Notes: generated from the letters alone by a model not told the origin. Shown: positions 42,332-50,594, counted from the stretch's first letter. The stretch: DNA of 64,000 bases from Paenibacillus vini (GCF_018403325.1 NZ_BOSL01000010.1:63941-127940); one strand, 5' to 3'. Numbers and translations are program-made.

Positions 42332-43195
42332 TTGACACAAGTGAAAATCTTCGCGGACAGTATCTCCGATGTCCCGGAATCCTGGATGAATCAATACGAT
42401 ATCGGAGTCGTTCCGCTCTATGTCGTGTTCGGTGAAACTGCTTACAAGGACAAACTTGAAATCACCACAACCGATATTTACCGGAGGGTCGACGAGTCCG
42501 GGGAACTGCCCCGCACTTCGGCACCGTCCCCCGCAGACTTTATTGCGGCCTTCTCGCCCTGGATTGAGCGAGGCGATACGATTCTGTTTATCAGCATGTC
42601 ATCCAAGCTCTCCTCAACCTACCAGAACGCCCTGATCGCCGCAGATGAGCTGCCCGAGGGACGCGTGGTCGTCGTTGATTCACTAAATGTGTCCGGAGGC
42701 GTCGCATTGCTCGTTATGAAGGCGGCTCAAGCGGTCAAAGCCGGGCTCCCGGCAAGCGAAATCGCCGTTATGCTGGAGGAGCTTCGCGATCGTGTCGAAA
42801 TCGAGGTGCTTGTCGACAGCCTGGACTACCTTCATAAAGGCGGACGCGTTTCCAATGTGCAGCATATGATCGGCAGCCTTCTGAAAATCCGTCCCGTCCT
42901 GCGCATTAAGGAAGGGTTCGTCATTTCCGCCGATAAATATAGAGGCAAGACCGAAAAAGCGGTGGAGCGCATGCTCCAAAATTTTACGGACAATATTCAC
43001 AAGGTGGACCGGGAATTAATTATTGTGGCGCAAACTCTCGCCGAAAAAGCAGCCGATTATATCAAAACAACGCTGATGGAAAAGACGGACGTGCGCGAAG
43101 TAGCCGTGATCGAAGGCGGCTGTGCCATTTCCTGTCATTGCGGCCCACGGACGGTCGCCATCATGTATTTACGTAAACATGGTTATTCAATGTAA
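42332..43195 (+). CDS. DegV-family fatty-acid-binding protein
   Basis: 287 residues. The DegV fold is shown by KIFADSISDVPESW at the start, TSAPSPADFIAAF, FISMSSKLSSTYQNAL with the Ser residues that hold the lipid carboxylate, VLVDSLDYLHKGGRVSNVQ and a C-terminal GPRTVAIMY. In Firmicutes such proteins (FakB) present exogenous fatty acids to the kinase FakA. Bacillota usually encode several copies. The start is TTG at 42332, 7 nt after GGAGG; no ATG is available. A terminator follows. Confidence 0.92.
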   Translation: MTQVKIFADSISDVPESWMNQYDIGVVPLYVVFGETAYKDKLEITTTDIYRRVDESGELPRTSAPSPADFIAAFSPWIERGDTILFISMSSKLSSTYQNALIAADELPEGRVVVVDSLNVSGGVALLVMKAAQAVKAGLPASEIAVMLEELRDRVEIEVLVDSLDYLHKGGRVSNVQHMIGSLLKIRPVLRIKEGFVISADKYRGKTEKAVERMLQNFTDNIHKVDRELIIVAQTLAEKAADYIKTTLMEKTDVREVAVIEGGCAISCHCGPRTVAIMYLRKHGYSM

Positions 43196-43214
43196 TTTGT
43201 AATTCACCTTTTAT

Positions 43215-43260
43215 AAAGATCGTCTTCCCGGGTAATCCCTGTGCTGAAGACGATCTTTTT
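43215..43260 (+). terminator. Intrinsic terminator after degV-family gene
   Basis: AAAGATCGTCTTC pairs with GAAGACGATCTTT across an 18-nt loop, followed by TTTTTC. Confidence 0.85.
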
Positions 43261-43436
43261 CTGCTTATATGCCTGCTGTTTAGGTGTAAATAAAGGATAC
43301 GGAAACTTTTTCGCAAATCGGTTCGTAATATTGAAATATAGATATAGATTCTGTAGACAAGATGAACTATTGAGGTGGATGTGGGACAAGTGCGTGAAAG
43401 GATCCTGCATAAGCATCCCTGAGGAGGTGGAGAAGG

Positions 43437-43868
43437 ATGAGACTGTGCTCAATCCCATTTGTAAAAACTGCGGTTTGCGCTTTGCTGGTTTGCTCCGTTC
43501 TACTGACCGGCGGCCCGCTTCTTCCGAATCAACCCCGTGCCCATGCCGGATACTTCAGCGATCTGTATAAGGGAGTTAAGGAACTTTCGGAGCTTCCCGA
43601 TGAAGTAAACGAGCTTAAAGCCAGTTATCAAATGACGCAGGACAAGCTGGCAGAAGCGGAATCGACCATGGAAGCATATCGGCAGCAAAACGAGGCGTTG
43701 TTGGAACAGAACCGGGAGCTCAGCGCTTCGGTAGCGGCTTTGACGGAAGCCCAGCAAGCCCGTGAGGCCAGCGCCCGGAAGACCCGGATCCTGATCCTCA
43801 CGGGAGTGCTTCTGCTTGCCGGATATTTCATTCTGCTCCGGATCATCCGCGTGGTGCTCCGGCGATAA
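43437..43868 (+). CDS. Exported coiled-coil protein with C-terminal membrane anchor
   Basis: 143 residues. Signal peptide at about 1-37 (TAVCALLVCSVLLTGG, then AHA|GY as a likely cleavage site), an extracytoplasmic coiled coil at about 55-112 (ASYQMTQDKLAEAESTMEAY, then LLEQNRELSASVAALTEAQQ) and a membrane helix with a basic tail at about 118-143 (ILILTGVLLLAGYFILLRIIRVVLRR). No family is recognised. The ATG follows GAGGAGGTGG. It precedes the AIM24 gene by 70 bp and probably shares its promoter. Confidence 0.75.
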   Translation: MRLCSIPFVKTAVCALLVCSVLLTGGPLLPNQPRAHAGYFSDLYKGVKELSELPDEVNELKASYQMTQDKLAEAESTMEAYRQQNEALLEQNRELSASVAALTEAQQAREASARKTRILILTGVLLLAGYFILLRIIRVVLRR

Positions 43869-43938
43869 CTGCCGATTAAAGTGGTGATCAGGCTCCAACA
43901 AAAGGCCTTTCCCCAATAGAAACGGAGGGATTCGCAAG

Positions 43939-44646
43939 ATGGAGATTTTGTACGATAACGAACCCTCGGGCTATGGAGGACAAGCCGTTACCTTCAAAGT
44001 CCATGAAGGGGAGAAACTCCATGTGCTCCATCCGGCTCAGGTCATCGCCTTCAGAGGCCCATCCGGATGCCGGAGCGACAAACTTATGAATGTGAAGGGC
44101 ATGTACCGCAAAAAAAAGCTGATCCGGGCCGACTTCACCGGAACCTGCCAATTTGTGGCGGCGATGCCGCCTTCTATCACGCTAAAACCGATCAAGCTGA
44201 CAGCCGAGAGCGATTTGCTGTATGACTTCCGGCATCTCTTTTTTTATACGGACGGCGTTCGTATGGAAACCCGGTTGCTCAGCATGAAAAATATGATGAT
44301 TACCCGCGATGCCGTCAAAATGAAGTTTTCCGGCGACGGACAGATCGGCATTCTGACGCAAGGGCAGGTGCTCGAACTTCCCCTCTATCCCGATCAGCCA
44401 TTGTACGTCGAAGCCGGCTGCGTGATCGCTTATCCCGAAAACGCCAAGCTGGAGTTGTCCGTATACGGCAACCATCTGGCGAGCCAGCATATGAAATACC
44501 AGTGGAAAATCACCGGCCACGGTTCGGTGCTGATCCAATCCGGCGGCGGAAGCCGGGAACTCGAGCGCGATCTGGACAATAACGACGGGATCGTTAAGCG
44601 CTTCTTGCGCGAAGCAATTCCGTTTGGAGGCGTGTTCATCAAGTAG
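43939..44646 (+). CDS. AIM24-family protein
   Basis: 235 residues without signal peptide or membrane helix. A beta-rich protein of the AIM24/TRAP-like family: GEKLHVLHPAQVIAFRG, LLSMKNMMITRDAVKMKFSGDG, IGILTQGQVLELPLYPDQPLYVEAGCVIAY and QWKITGHGSVLIQSGG mark the repeated beta strands. The bacterial function is unknown. The ATG follows ACGGAGGG. Its stop codon is followed directly by the repeat-rich region at 44650. Confidence 0.85.
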   Translation: MEILYDNEPSGYGGQAVTFKVHEGEKLHVLHPAQVIAFRGPSGCRSDKLMNVKGMYRKKKLIRADFTGTCQFVAAMPPSITLKPIKLTAESDLLYDFRHLFFYTDGVRMETRLLSMKNMMITRDAVKMKFSGDGQIGILTQGQVLELPLYPDQPLYVEAGCVIAYPENAKLELSVYGNHLASQHMKYQWKITGHGSVLIQSGGGSRELERDLDNNDGIVKRFLREAIPFGGVFIK

Positions 44647-44649
44647 GGC

Positions 44650-44905
44650 GAGTGTGGGGGCGTAGCGCTGTTGGCTGCGGGGCGGGGCGCGGAGGCCGTG
44701 AGGGACGCGGGGCGTGGCGCGCTTGGCCGCGGGGCGGCCGTGGTGCGGAGGCCGTGAGGGACGAGGGGGCGAAGGAGCGATTGGCCACCCAGGCCGGGCG
44801 CGGAGGACGCGAGGGCCGGGCACGTAGACCGCGAGGGCCGGGGAGACTCAACGTCCACGCAGGCACGGAGGCCGCAAAGGGCACGGGGCACATAGGCCAC
44901 AGGCC
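44650..44905. repeat. GC-rich degenerate tandem array (unit about 55 bp)
   Basis: GCGGAGGCCGTGAGGGACG occurs at 44689-44707 and 44745-44763, a diverged copy at 44800-44818, and fragments near 44824 and 44861. Spacing is about 55 bp. The block is almost devoid of A and T, unlike its surroundings. Open frames in both strands have low-complexity Arg/Gly/Pro content and no ribosome-binding site, so it is not coding. Confidence 0.7.
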
Positions 44906-44948
44906 CAGCTGACCGGGCGGGCTGCCTCCCTTGCCCCGTTGATGCAAT

Positions 44949-45136
44949 TAGCTGTATAACCTACAGTTAATTGGCGAGAAAGGACCACTTTTTGCGATTT
45001 AACTGTAAAACCTGCAGCTAATTCTATGTTTTTCAACACTTTAGGGTAGATTGGATGCAAATAACTGTATGTTTTACAGTTATTTTTATCGCGGAGAGCT
45101 AATCACCAAAAATAGATGTAGGAAATACAGTTAATT
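44949..45136. repeat. Four regularly spaced palindromic units
   Basis: Units of 24 bp at 44949, 45000, 45062 and 45113 follow TARCTGTA, 5-7 nt, TACAGTTA, ATT, with starts 51, 62 and 51 bp apart. Each is a short palindrome with an AT-rich 3' end; 1 and 4 differ in one arm. No gene lies here. Function unknown; the pattern suits a dispersed intergenic repeat or a set of protein-binding sites. Confidence 0.7.
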
Positions 45137-45194
45137 TTTGCGAGTTTGCTAACCCTGGCTCAAACGGGATAAGTAACTAGAAATATTAGTTTGT

Positions 45195-45550
45195 TTAGAC
45201 CTAGAGCATTGGAGCACTTATTGGAGCACTTATTGGAGCATTAGAGAAAACACCGGAATTAGAGCACGTACTAGTGCATTAGTTAGTTTACATACTTGAG
45301 CTTAGAGTACATATTGGAGCACTAGAGAACACACTGGACCTTAGAGCAACGTACTTGAGAATTAGTTAGTTTACATACTAGAGCTTAGAGTACATATTGG
45401 AGCACTAGAGAACACCCTAGCATTAGAGCACACACTGGAGCATTAGAGCCACCTAGAGCATTAGAGCCACCTAGAGCATTAGAGCCACATTAGAGCATTA
45501 GAGCCACATTAGAGCACTAGAGCATCGGAGCACATTAGAGTATTAGTCCA
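45195..45550 (+). repeat. Degenerate TAGAGCA-type short tandem array
   Basis: About 355 bp built from variants of TAGAGCA, TTGGAGCAC and TTAGAGCCAC, 6-18 nt apart. Within it a block of about 57 bp (45278-45335) is repeated with few changes at 45361-45417, an offset of 83 bp. The array is strand-biased (AGAGC is all on the plus strand) and lacks hairpins or open frames. Not a CRISPR: there are no constant-length spacers. Confidence 0.7.
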
Positions 45551-45621
45551 GTCCCAAAACGGCGGCTCGAGCCGGGTCACGCGATTAAAAGGGATCGCAG
45601 CGATCCGTCCTCAACGCCCCA

Positions 45622-45674
45622 GAAGAAAAACGCGCTGCCCGCCAAAGCATCTGAATGCTTGGGAGCAACGCGTG
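45622..45674 (-). terminator. Intrinsic terminator of the phosphodiester glycosidase gene
   Basis: On the reverse strand ACGCG, GCTCCC and AAGCAT pair with ATGCTT, GGGCAGC and CGCG to form a long stem, followed by TTTTTCTT. Confidence 0.75.
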
Positions 45675-45701
45675 TATGATACCGGTGTGTAGGGGCCGGT
45701 T

Positions 45702-46862
45702 TTATTTTTTGCCTGCATCTATATCCTGCGGACGTAAGCCTTCCCAAATGTTCGGGATGTCTACCGCATCGGGATCATCGAACACCAGGAACGCTGTTGG
45801 TAAATACCGTTCACCGTATTCGGAGGACGGCTTGTTGACGATCTCTCCGTCTTTGGTAGCCAATACCGTAGAAGACCCGCCGTCCAGGTTTGCCGCTATG
45901 ACCGCGCCATGATCCAGCATGATCTGCTGAACGTCGTACAAACTGGCTCCGATACTGTATCCCGGCTGGCGTCCATCAATAATGACAAACAGAATTGCAC
46001 CATCTTCTCTTTGGCCCATCGCCGTTCGCGGCGCGATACCCCAGCCGTCCTTCTGGCTGCGGATTTGGCCCTTGCCGTTGACGATGATCCGCGGCTGGAA
46101 GGTCACCGCTTCCTGGATGCCCAGCTTATCCAGCTCGTCGAGCGTGTATTTACCGGCGATCATCCTCCCTTGTTTGTCGAGACCGACAATTTGGGTCGAT
46201 GCATTGTTGCTAATGCCGTTATAATACAGCTTCCCTTGCGAGATGACGACCCCGATCGGTTTAAAGCCGTTGCCCTTCCAGTTCGGATCGGCAAACCCGC
46301 CTCCGTTTACTCCGGCTACTGCACCGGTTCGGGCAACCATGCTGGATACCTTCTCTCCTTTACCGCGTTTGGCCGGAACACCCAGTCGGATTTTCGTCGG
46401 ATCGTTCACCGTCAGTACGTAACCGCGATACCCGGTGCCGGAGACCTCCTCTATTTCGATCAGCGGTTTCTCCGCTTGTTCTTCCGTCTCTTCTACCGGA
46501 TCAGGCAGATTGATCGTATGGGTGTCTTTTTCCGTGCCCATCTCGTCAAACTGTTGCTGGTATGCGGCAACCCGCTTATCCAGTTCCGCTTGTCCTATTA
46601 TATATTTCGCCCAATGACGATGCTGCGTTGTAATCAAAGTATCCGCCATAAGGAAGCGCATATTGTTACCCGAAGGCGTAAGGAATAGCCAAATGAACGC
46701 AATTACTCCTAATAGCATCATTACGGTGATCATTCTGCCGACAAACCGGAGAAATCCTCCCTTTCGCCTGCTTTTCTTGCGTTTACGTTTGTTAGTCCCC
46801 TTCCCCTTCCTAACCGAAGAACGGCTGGGCAGCGATGCGGACTCAGGCTGCATAGCTTGCAT
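45702..46862 (-). CDS. Membrane-anchored phosphodiester glycosidase (NAGPA-like) domain protein
   Basis: 386 residues. A very basic N-terminus (KGKGTNKRKRKKSRRKGG) precedes a single membrane helix at about 42-64, giving an extracellular domain. The NAGPA/DUF2233 domain from about 145 shows GAVAGVNGGGFADPNW, ITFQPRIIVNGKG-like strands, RTAMGQREDGAILFVIIDGRQPGYSIGASLYD and AANLDGGSSTVLATKDG. Related proteins remove exposed N-acetylglucosamine or act on cell-wall or exopolysaccharide phosphodiesters. The ATG follows TTAGGAGA. Monocistronic. Confidence 0.88.
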   Translation of the reverse strand: MQAMQPESASLPSRSSVRKGKGTNKRKRKKSRRKGGFLRFVGRMITVMMLLGVIAFIWLFLTPSGNNMRFLMADTLITTQHRHWAKYIIGQAELDKRVAAYQQQFDEMGTEKDTHTINLPDPVEETEEQAEKPLIEIEEVSGTGYRGYVLTVNDPTKIRLGVPAKRGKGEKVSSMVARTGAVAGVNGGGFADPNWKGNGFKPIGVVISQGKLYYNGISNNASTQIVGLDKQGRMIAGKYTLDELDKLGIQEAVTFQPRIIVNGKGQIRSQKDGWGIAPRTAMGQREDGAILFVIIDGRQPGYSIGASLYDVQQIMLDHGAVIAANLDGGSSTVLATKDGEIVNKPSSEYGERYLPTAFLVFDDPDAVDIPNIWEGLRPQDIDAGKK

Positions 46863-46978
46863 ACTTAATCTCCTAACTGCTTGCTTGATTTACATGCTAC
46901 TCATGTAAACGTCAGGCAGAGGATAAAAGTTTCACTTCACTGGGCCTATATTCACAAACGCATACGGCTTCTAGCGAC

Positions 46979-47350
46979 CTAAGCGCAGAATTTCCCGCGC
47001 ACCGCATAGATCTCCTGAAAGCCCCGGCTTTTTAGGAGTCTTGCCGCTTTCCTGCCTTGATGCAAGCTGTCCGAGAGAATGACTACCGGTTCATCGGGGG
47101 ACAACTCTTTGTTCCAGAGGAACGGAAGCCTCCCGATCGAAATGTTGATCGCGCCGCTGACATGACACTGTTCATAGAAAAACGCATCGCGGACATCGAC
47201 CATCTTAGCCTCGGCGGGGATTTCAGGCGTCTCACGGAGCTTGCTCGCCTCCACGTAAGCCAGCCCTTTTACAGGCCAGAAGCGGTGCAACACCCATAAG
47301 CCTGCGGCGCCGGCGCCCAGCAGCAGGACGGCAAACATCAGTATCATCAT
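46979..47350 (-). CDS. Membrane-anchored rhodanese-like protein lacking the catalytic cysteine
   Basis: 123 residues. N-terminal membrane helix (about 2-24, ILMFAVLLLGAGAAGLWVLHRF), then a rhodanese domain (KMVDVRDAFFYEQCHVSGAINISIGRLP). The active-site loop reads VVILSDSLHQGRKAARLL, with Ser-Asp where active enzymes have Cys, so sulfur transfer by the usual route is not expected. Two other Cys occur (FYEQCHVSG and the C-terminal KFCA). The ATG is 3 nt after the stop of the active rhodanese gene, so translation is coupled. Its role may be structural or regulatory. Confidence 0.85.
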   Translation of the reverse strand: MMILMFAVLLLGAGAAGLWVLHRFWPVKGLAYVEASKLRETPEIPAEAKMVDVRDAFFYEQCHVSGAINISIGRLPFLWNKELSPDEPVVILSDSLHQGRKAARLLKSRGFQEIYAVRGKFCA

Positions 47351-47353
47351 GTT

Positions 47354-47665
47354 TTAGACCAGCTCGCCTCTCCAGGCCAGCAAACCTCCGGTCATATTTA
47401 CCACGTTGTATCCACTTTCGGAGAGCAGTTCACATGCAAGCCCGCTCCGTCCCCCGCTGCGGCATACGATAAACCACTCTTGCTTAGGATCGAGCTCCTC
47501 GAGTCTCTGGGGTAATTGCCCTAACGGAATGTGCTTGGCTCCCGGGATATGGCCTTCTTCCCACTCAACAGGCTCACGTACGTCAACAATATTCAATTCT
47601 TCTCCGCGCCCCAGCCGTTCGGCCAAATCATGGGCGGATATTTCTTTATCGGGTTGAAAACTCAT
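47354..47665 (-). CDS. Cytoplasmic rhodanese-like sulfurtransferase
   Basis: About 103 residues. Single rhodanese domain with ELNIVDVREPVEWEEGHIPGAKHIPLGQLPQRL and the catalytic Cys in the loop WFIVCRSGGRSGLACELL. It carries sulfane sulfur as a persulfide. The ATG at 47665 or a TTG at 47671 both lie after AAGGAG. It follows the CstR-like repressor by about 25 bp and precedes the membrane-anchored rhodanese, so the three genes form one operon likely devoted to sulfide or persulfide handling. Confidence 0.93.
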   Translation of the reverse strand: MSFQPDKEISAHDLAERLGRGEELNIVDVREPVEWEEGHIPGAKHIPLGQLPQRLEELDPKQEWFIVCRSGGRSGLACELLSESGYNVVNMTGGLLAWRGELV

Positions 47666-47690
47666 AATCAAATCATCTCCTTGTATGTTA

Positions 47691-47966
47691 CTATCTGCTC
47701 TTTACAAGCAACTCTACAGCTTCCTTAACCAGCTTCTCGGTAGTATGGCCTTCAGCCTGTTCCTTCAGCAGACAATGCTGCAAATTGTCCGCCACGATCT
47801 GTGCGATCGCCTTATCGGACGCATTGCGAACAGCGGAAAGCTGGCTGACAACGTCCTTGCAAGACTTGCCTTCCTCCATAAGCCGCAACACACCACGCAC
47901 CTGGCCTTCAATCCTTTTCAGGCGGCGTTTTAAATCATCCGAGTATTGAATTTCTTGATCTGACAT
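47691..47966 (-). CDS. cstR: CsoR-family repressor, CstR-like persulfide sensor
   Basis: 91 residues with the all-helical CsoR/RcnR fold: RLKRIEGQVRGVLRLMEEGKSCKDVVSQLSAVRNASDKA. Numbering matches CsoR directly: Cys36 and Cys65 are present, but the copper-ligand His61 is Asn (ADNLQHC). That substitution is typical of CstR, the persulfide sensor, which uses the two cysteines. The C-terminal VKEAVELLVKSR also resembles CstR. The ATG follows GGAGGGACTCCG. The downstream rhodanese genes and the palindrome at 47991 support this reading. A copper role is less likely. Confidence 0.85.
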   Translation of the reverse strand: MSDQEIQYSDDLKRRLKRIEGQVRGVLRLMEEGKSCKDVVSQLSAVRNASDKAIAQIVADNLQHCLLKEQAEGHTTEKLVKEAVELLVKSR

Positions 47967-47990
47967 CGGAGTCCCTCCATCTCATGTAGA

Positions 47991-48006
47991 ATACCCCTAT
48001 GGGTAT
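47991..48006. promoter_or_regulatory. CsoR/CstR-type operator upstream of cstR
   Basis: ATACCC, CTAT, GGGTAT is an exact inverted repeat 25 bp before the start codon of the repressor. It matches the G-tract operators bound by CsoR/CstR proteins. It lies where the core promoter of the operon should be. Confidence 0.8.
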
Positions 48007-48062
48007 AAATAATAATAAATCCTTCTGTACTTGTCAAACCCTCAGGATCGCGCAAAGACAGC

Positions 48063-48092
48063 AAAAGAGCCTCCGGCTTGCGGAGGCTCTTT
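48063..48092 (-). terminator. Intrinsic terminator of the carboxylesterase gene
   Basis: AAAGAGCCTCCG pairs with CGGAGGCTCTTT across a 5-nt loop. On the reverse strand it is followed by TTTTGCTGTCTTT. Confidence 0.75.
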
Positions 48093-48190
48093 CTGCTATA
48101 TGAATTAGACGATTTGCCACGGACCTTCCGTTGGTCATCTTTTTGGAGGATATGATCTTTTTGAAAATTGTAAATTAGGGCAAACAATCC

Positions 48191-49831
48191 CTATTTAAAT
48201 TTACCTTCCCAGAAGAAGCGTCCCTTAAACAAACGTTCGGCGATGAGCTCGTGTTCTTCATCCGAAAGCACGGTTGCCATTTCATCCAAAATTTTGCCCG
48301 AGTCATACTTTTCACGGCTCATATGCAACTTAACCTCATTACGATCGGCATCCAGTATCATTGCCGTCGCCCCGCCTTCTTTGGAATTCCAAGGTTCCCA
48401 TTCCGGCAATCCCAGTTCGCCATTCGGGGACCCTTCGCGCAAAAATCGTTTCAAATAAGCACTCATCGCATGGGTCAGCTTGGCCCTTCCGGGTTTATCG
48501 GCTTCGCTATAATAAGATTCCCCAGGAATTTCAGCCAGCCAATGATTCGTATGACCGGACCAGAAATCCATGTCCGCCCCGTGCGTACTCCCCAGAGCCG
48601 CAAGCACACCACCCGAAAAAGCCGCGCTGGGCCTCCAGGCAAAGCGGTAAACATAAATGAAGGGCTGATCCCGATTCCCGGCCAATGCCTCAGCCACCTC
48701 ATCGGCATTGAATCCCGCATATAGCCGGCTGCCGAACGAGTTCGCTTTTCCGTAAAGCGCGGCTTCCTTCGAATCGGCTTGTTTAAGAGGATTCTGAGCA
48801 TATTCTGCAAATATGTCATTATTAAAAATAAATCCTGCGAATTCATCCATCGTGCAACCGAGCATCAGGGGCACCTTTATGTATTTTCCCTGGCCAAGCC
48901 GGTTAAAGCCTTCCTCCGGGATGACGAACCCGTCCATAAACAGGTGAGGGAACGCCTCCATTCGAATCTCGGCCGGTTCGCAATGCAAGAGCAGTTCCTC
49001 CGCGCTCTTCCCTCGGGCGTAAGCGGCCTTGTCCTCTTGCGACAGGTTGTGCAAATAACGACGAGCTTCTATCGTATTCGCTTCATACCTATCCTTCATG
49101 ACTAACTTGGAAAGGAGCTTTTCCGCATAGGCCTCCCCCTGCGCTTTACTCGCTAAAGTCATTCCACCGCTAAACACGGTCGACTTGTGATACAGTCCTT
49201 CCGCGCAAGGCGATATGAACGAGGCCAGAATATTCCTTGCTCCGGCCGATTGTCCCGCCAAGGTAACATTGTCCGGATCACCGCCGAAACTGGAAATATG
49301 CTCGCGGACCCAGCGTAATGCCTGAAATATATCCAGCAAGCCATAGTTCCCCGAATCATTCTCGGCGTCACCAGTAGATAGCCCGCTCCAGGAAAACCAA
49401 CCGAACGGGCCCAGCCGGTAGTTGATCGAGACCACGATTCCATCGACCCCGACAGCAAGGCGATCTCCACAAAAGTCCTCACCCGAACCATTCTGATTTC
49501 CGCCGCCATGGACATATACCCATACCGGAAGACCGGTTCTTGTATGATCCGGACGCCAAACATTTAAATATAAACAATCTTCGCTTCCGATCATTTCTCC
49601 GTCGCGCATCTGCGCGCAAGGCATAGCAAACCGGCGAGCGGACCTGATTCCTGTCCAGGGCTTGACCGGCGCAGGAGATTTCCATCTCGCCTCTCCGACC
49701 GGCGGTTCGGCATAAGGAACGCCAAGCCAACTTAACACGCCTTCTTCCTTGTCCCTCAGACCATCGACCACTCCTATGGTGAGCGGTTGCAGCGTTTCTC
49801 CCTTGAATCTGACCGGTTCATTGTCCGTCAT
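48191..49831 (-). CDS. Type-B carboxylesterase (pNB-esterase-like)
   Basis: 546 residues from the ATG at 49831 after AAGGGATG. Features of the carboxylesterase/cholinesterase family: WLGVPYAEPPVGEARWKSP, the oxyanion-hole YVHGGGNQNGSG, SEDCLYLNVWRP and the nucleophile elbow LAGQSAGARNIL. Usually it is G-E-S-A-G; here Gln replaces Glu. HGADMDFWSGH near the end holds the likely catalytic His. No signal peptide is seen, so it is cytoplasmic. It hydrolyses ester substrates, specificity unknown. Confidence 0.92.
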   Translation of the reverse strand: MTDNEPVRFKGETLQPLTIGVVDGLRDKEEGVLSWLGVPYAEPPVGEARWKSPAPVKPWTGIRSARRFAMPCAQMRDGEMIGSEDCLYLNVWRPDHTRTGLPVWVYVHGGGNQNGSGEDFCGDRLAVGVDGIVVSINYRLGPFGWFSWSGLSTGDAENDSGNYGLLDIFQALRWVREHISSFGGDPDNVTLAGQSAGARNILASFISPCAEGLYHKSTVFSGGMTLASKAQGEAYAEKLLSKLVMKDRYEANTIEARRYLHNLSQEDKAAYARGKSAEELLLHCEPAEIRMEAFPHLFMDGFVIPEEGFNRLGQGKYIKVPLMLGCTMDEFAGFIFNNDIFAEYAQNPLKQADSKEAALYGKANSFGSRLYAGFNADEVAEALAGNRDQPFIYVYRFAWRPSAAFSGGVLAALGSTHGADMDFWSGHTNHWLAEIPGESYYSEADKPGRAKLTHAMSAYLKRFLREGSPNGELGLPEWEPWNSKEGGATAMILDADRNEVKLHMSREKYDSGKILDEMATVLSDEEHELIAERLFKGRFFWEGKFK

Positions 49832-50046
49832 AACGCATTCATCCCTTTGTCGTAAAGTTCTACCGAAGCTTCCTAAACAAAGAGAGAGCGGCACTTTGTC
49901 GTCCGCTCTCCTCTACTCCATCTTTTCTAATCAAAACAAATCAGTTCATCAAATTCAACAATCAATATACTACGTTGGCTTCTTGTGCGCGAGTGCCATT
50001 CCAGCAGGCTCAAATTCACCCCAAAGGTACCACCGGCTTTGCCAAC

Positions 50047-50087
50047 AAAAAGACCCACTCCGAATTCTACCGTTCGGAATGGGTCTC
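50047..50087 (-). terminator. Intrinsic terminator of the phosphatase gene
   Basis: On the reverse strand AGACCCATTCCGAA pairs with TTCGGAGTGGGTCT, followed by TTTTTGTTGG. Twenty bases or so before the phosphatase stop in gene coordinates it is immediately downstream of the gene. Confidence 0.8.
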
Positions 50088-50108
50088 GCTTCGATATTCA
50101 ATTTCAAC

Positions 50109-50594
50109 TTACAGGACAGCAGACTCTCGCCGGATCCGTTCCAGCAGGGCCTTGCACCCCTTGCCGACCAGATCGTAAGTTTCTTCAAAATTGCCGGTGT
50201 AATAAGGATCGGGAACCTCCTTAAGGACGGAATCCGGAACCAGGTCCAGCAGCTTGATAATCTTCGCATCCGCTTGGCGCGCCAGCATCTTCAAATCGCT
50301 CTCATTCTGATTATCCATCGCTATGATATAGTCGAACTGCGTAAAGTCCTCTACTGCCACCTGGCGCGCTTGCAGTCCTTCATAAGATATGCCGTATTGA
50401 TCCAGAATCGTTCTTGTTCCGTGATGGGGCGGCTTACCAACATGCCAGTCTCCGGTCCCTGCGGAATCGATCAGAAAATGCTGCTCCAATCCCTCTTCAG
50501 CCACCAAATGCCGAAACATCGCCTCTGCCATAGGGGAGCGGCAAATATTCCCCAGACAGACGAATAAAACGCCGACTTTGTTGTTATCGTTCAT
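50109..50594 (-). CDS. Low-molecular-weight protein-tyrosine phosphatase
   Basis: 161 residues. The P-loop VLFVCLGNICRSPMAEA contains the nucleophile Cys13 and Arg19, and the general acid is the Asp of VPDPYYTGNFEE. The length and the LGNICRS loop fit YfkJ-like enzymes rather than the arginine phosphatase YwlE (which has CTGNTCRS). It removes phosphate from tyrosine residues, and related enzymes are linked to stress resistance. The ATG has only a weak upstream site. Flanked by terminators, so it is a single-gene unit. Confidence 0.93.
   Translation of the reverse strand: MNDNNKVGVLFVCLGNICRSPMAEAMFRHLVAEEGLEQHFLIDSAGTGDWHVGKPPHHGTRTILDQYGISYEGLQARQVAVEDFTQFDYIIAMDNQNESDLKMLARQADAKIIKLLDLVPDSVLKEVPDPYYTGNFEETYDLVGKGCKALLERIRRESAVL

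Noticed and set aside
44639-44947. Overlapping frames of 70-156 codons in the GC-rich block
   Set aside because: They occur on several frames at once, with repetitive Arg/Gly/Pro or Ser content and no start signals; this follows from the tandem repeat.
45195-45550. CRISPR-like array
   Set aside because: Words are only 6-10 nt with irregular spacing and no constant repeat or unique spacers of 30-40 nt; no cas genes nearby.
47930-48187. 85-codon frame between cstR and the carboxylesterase
   Set aside because: It runs through the cstR operator and a terminator hairpin, and has no recognisable protein features.
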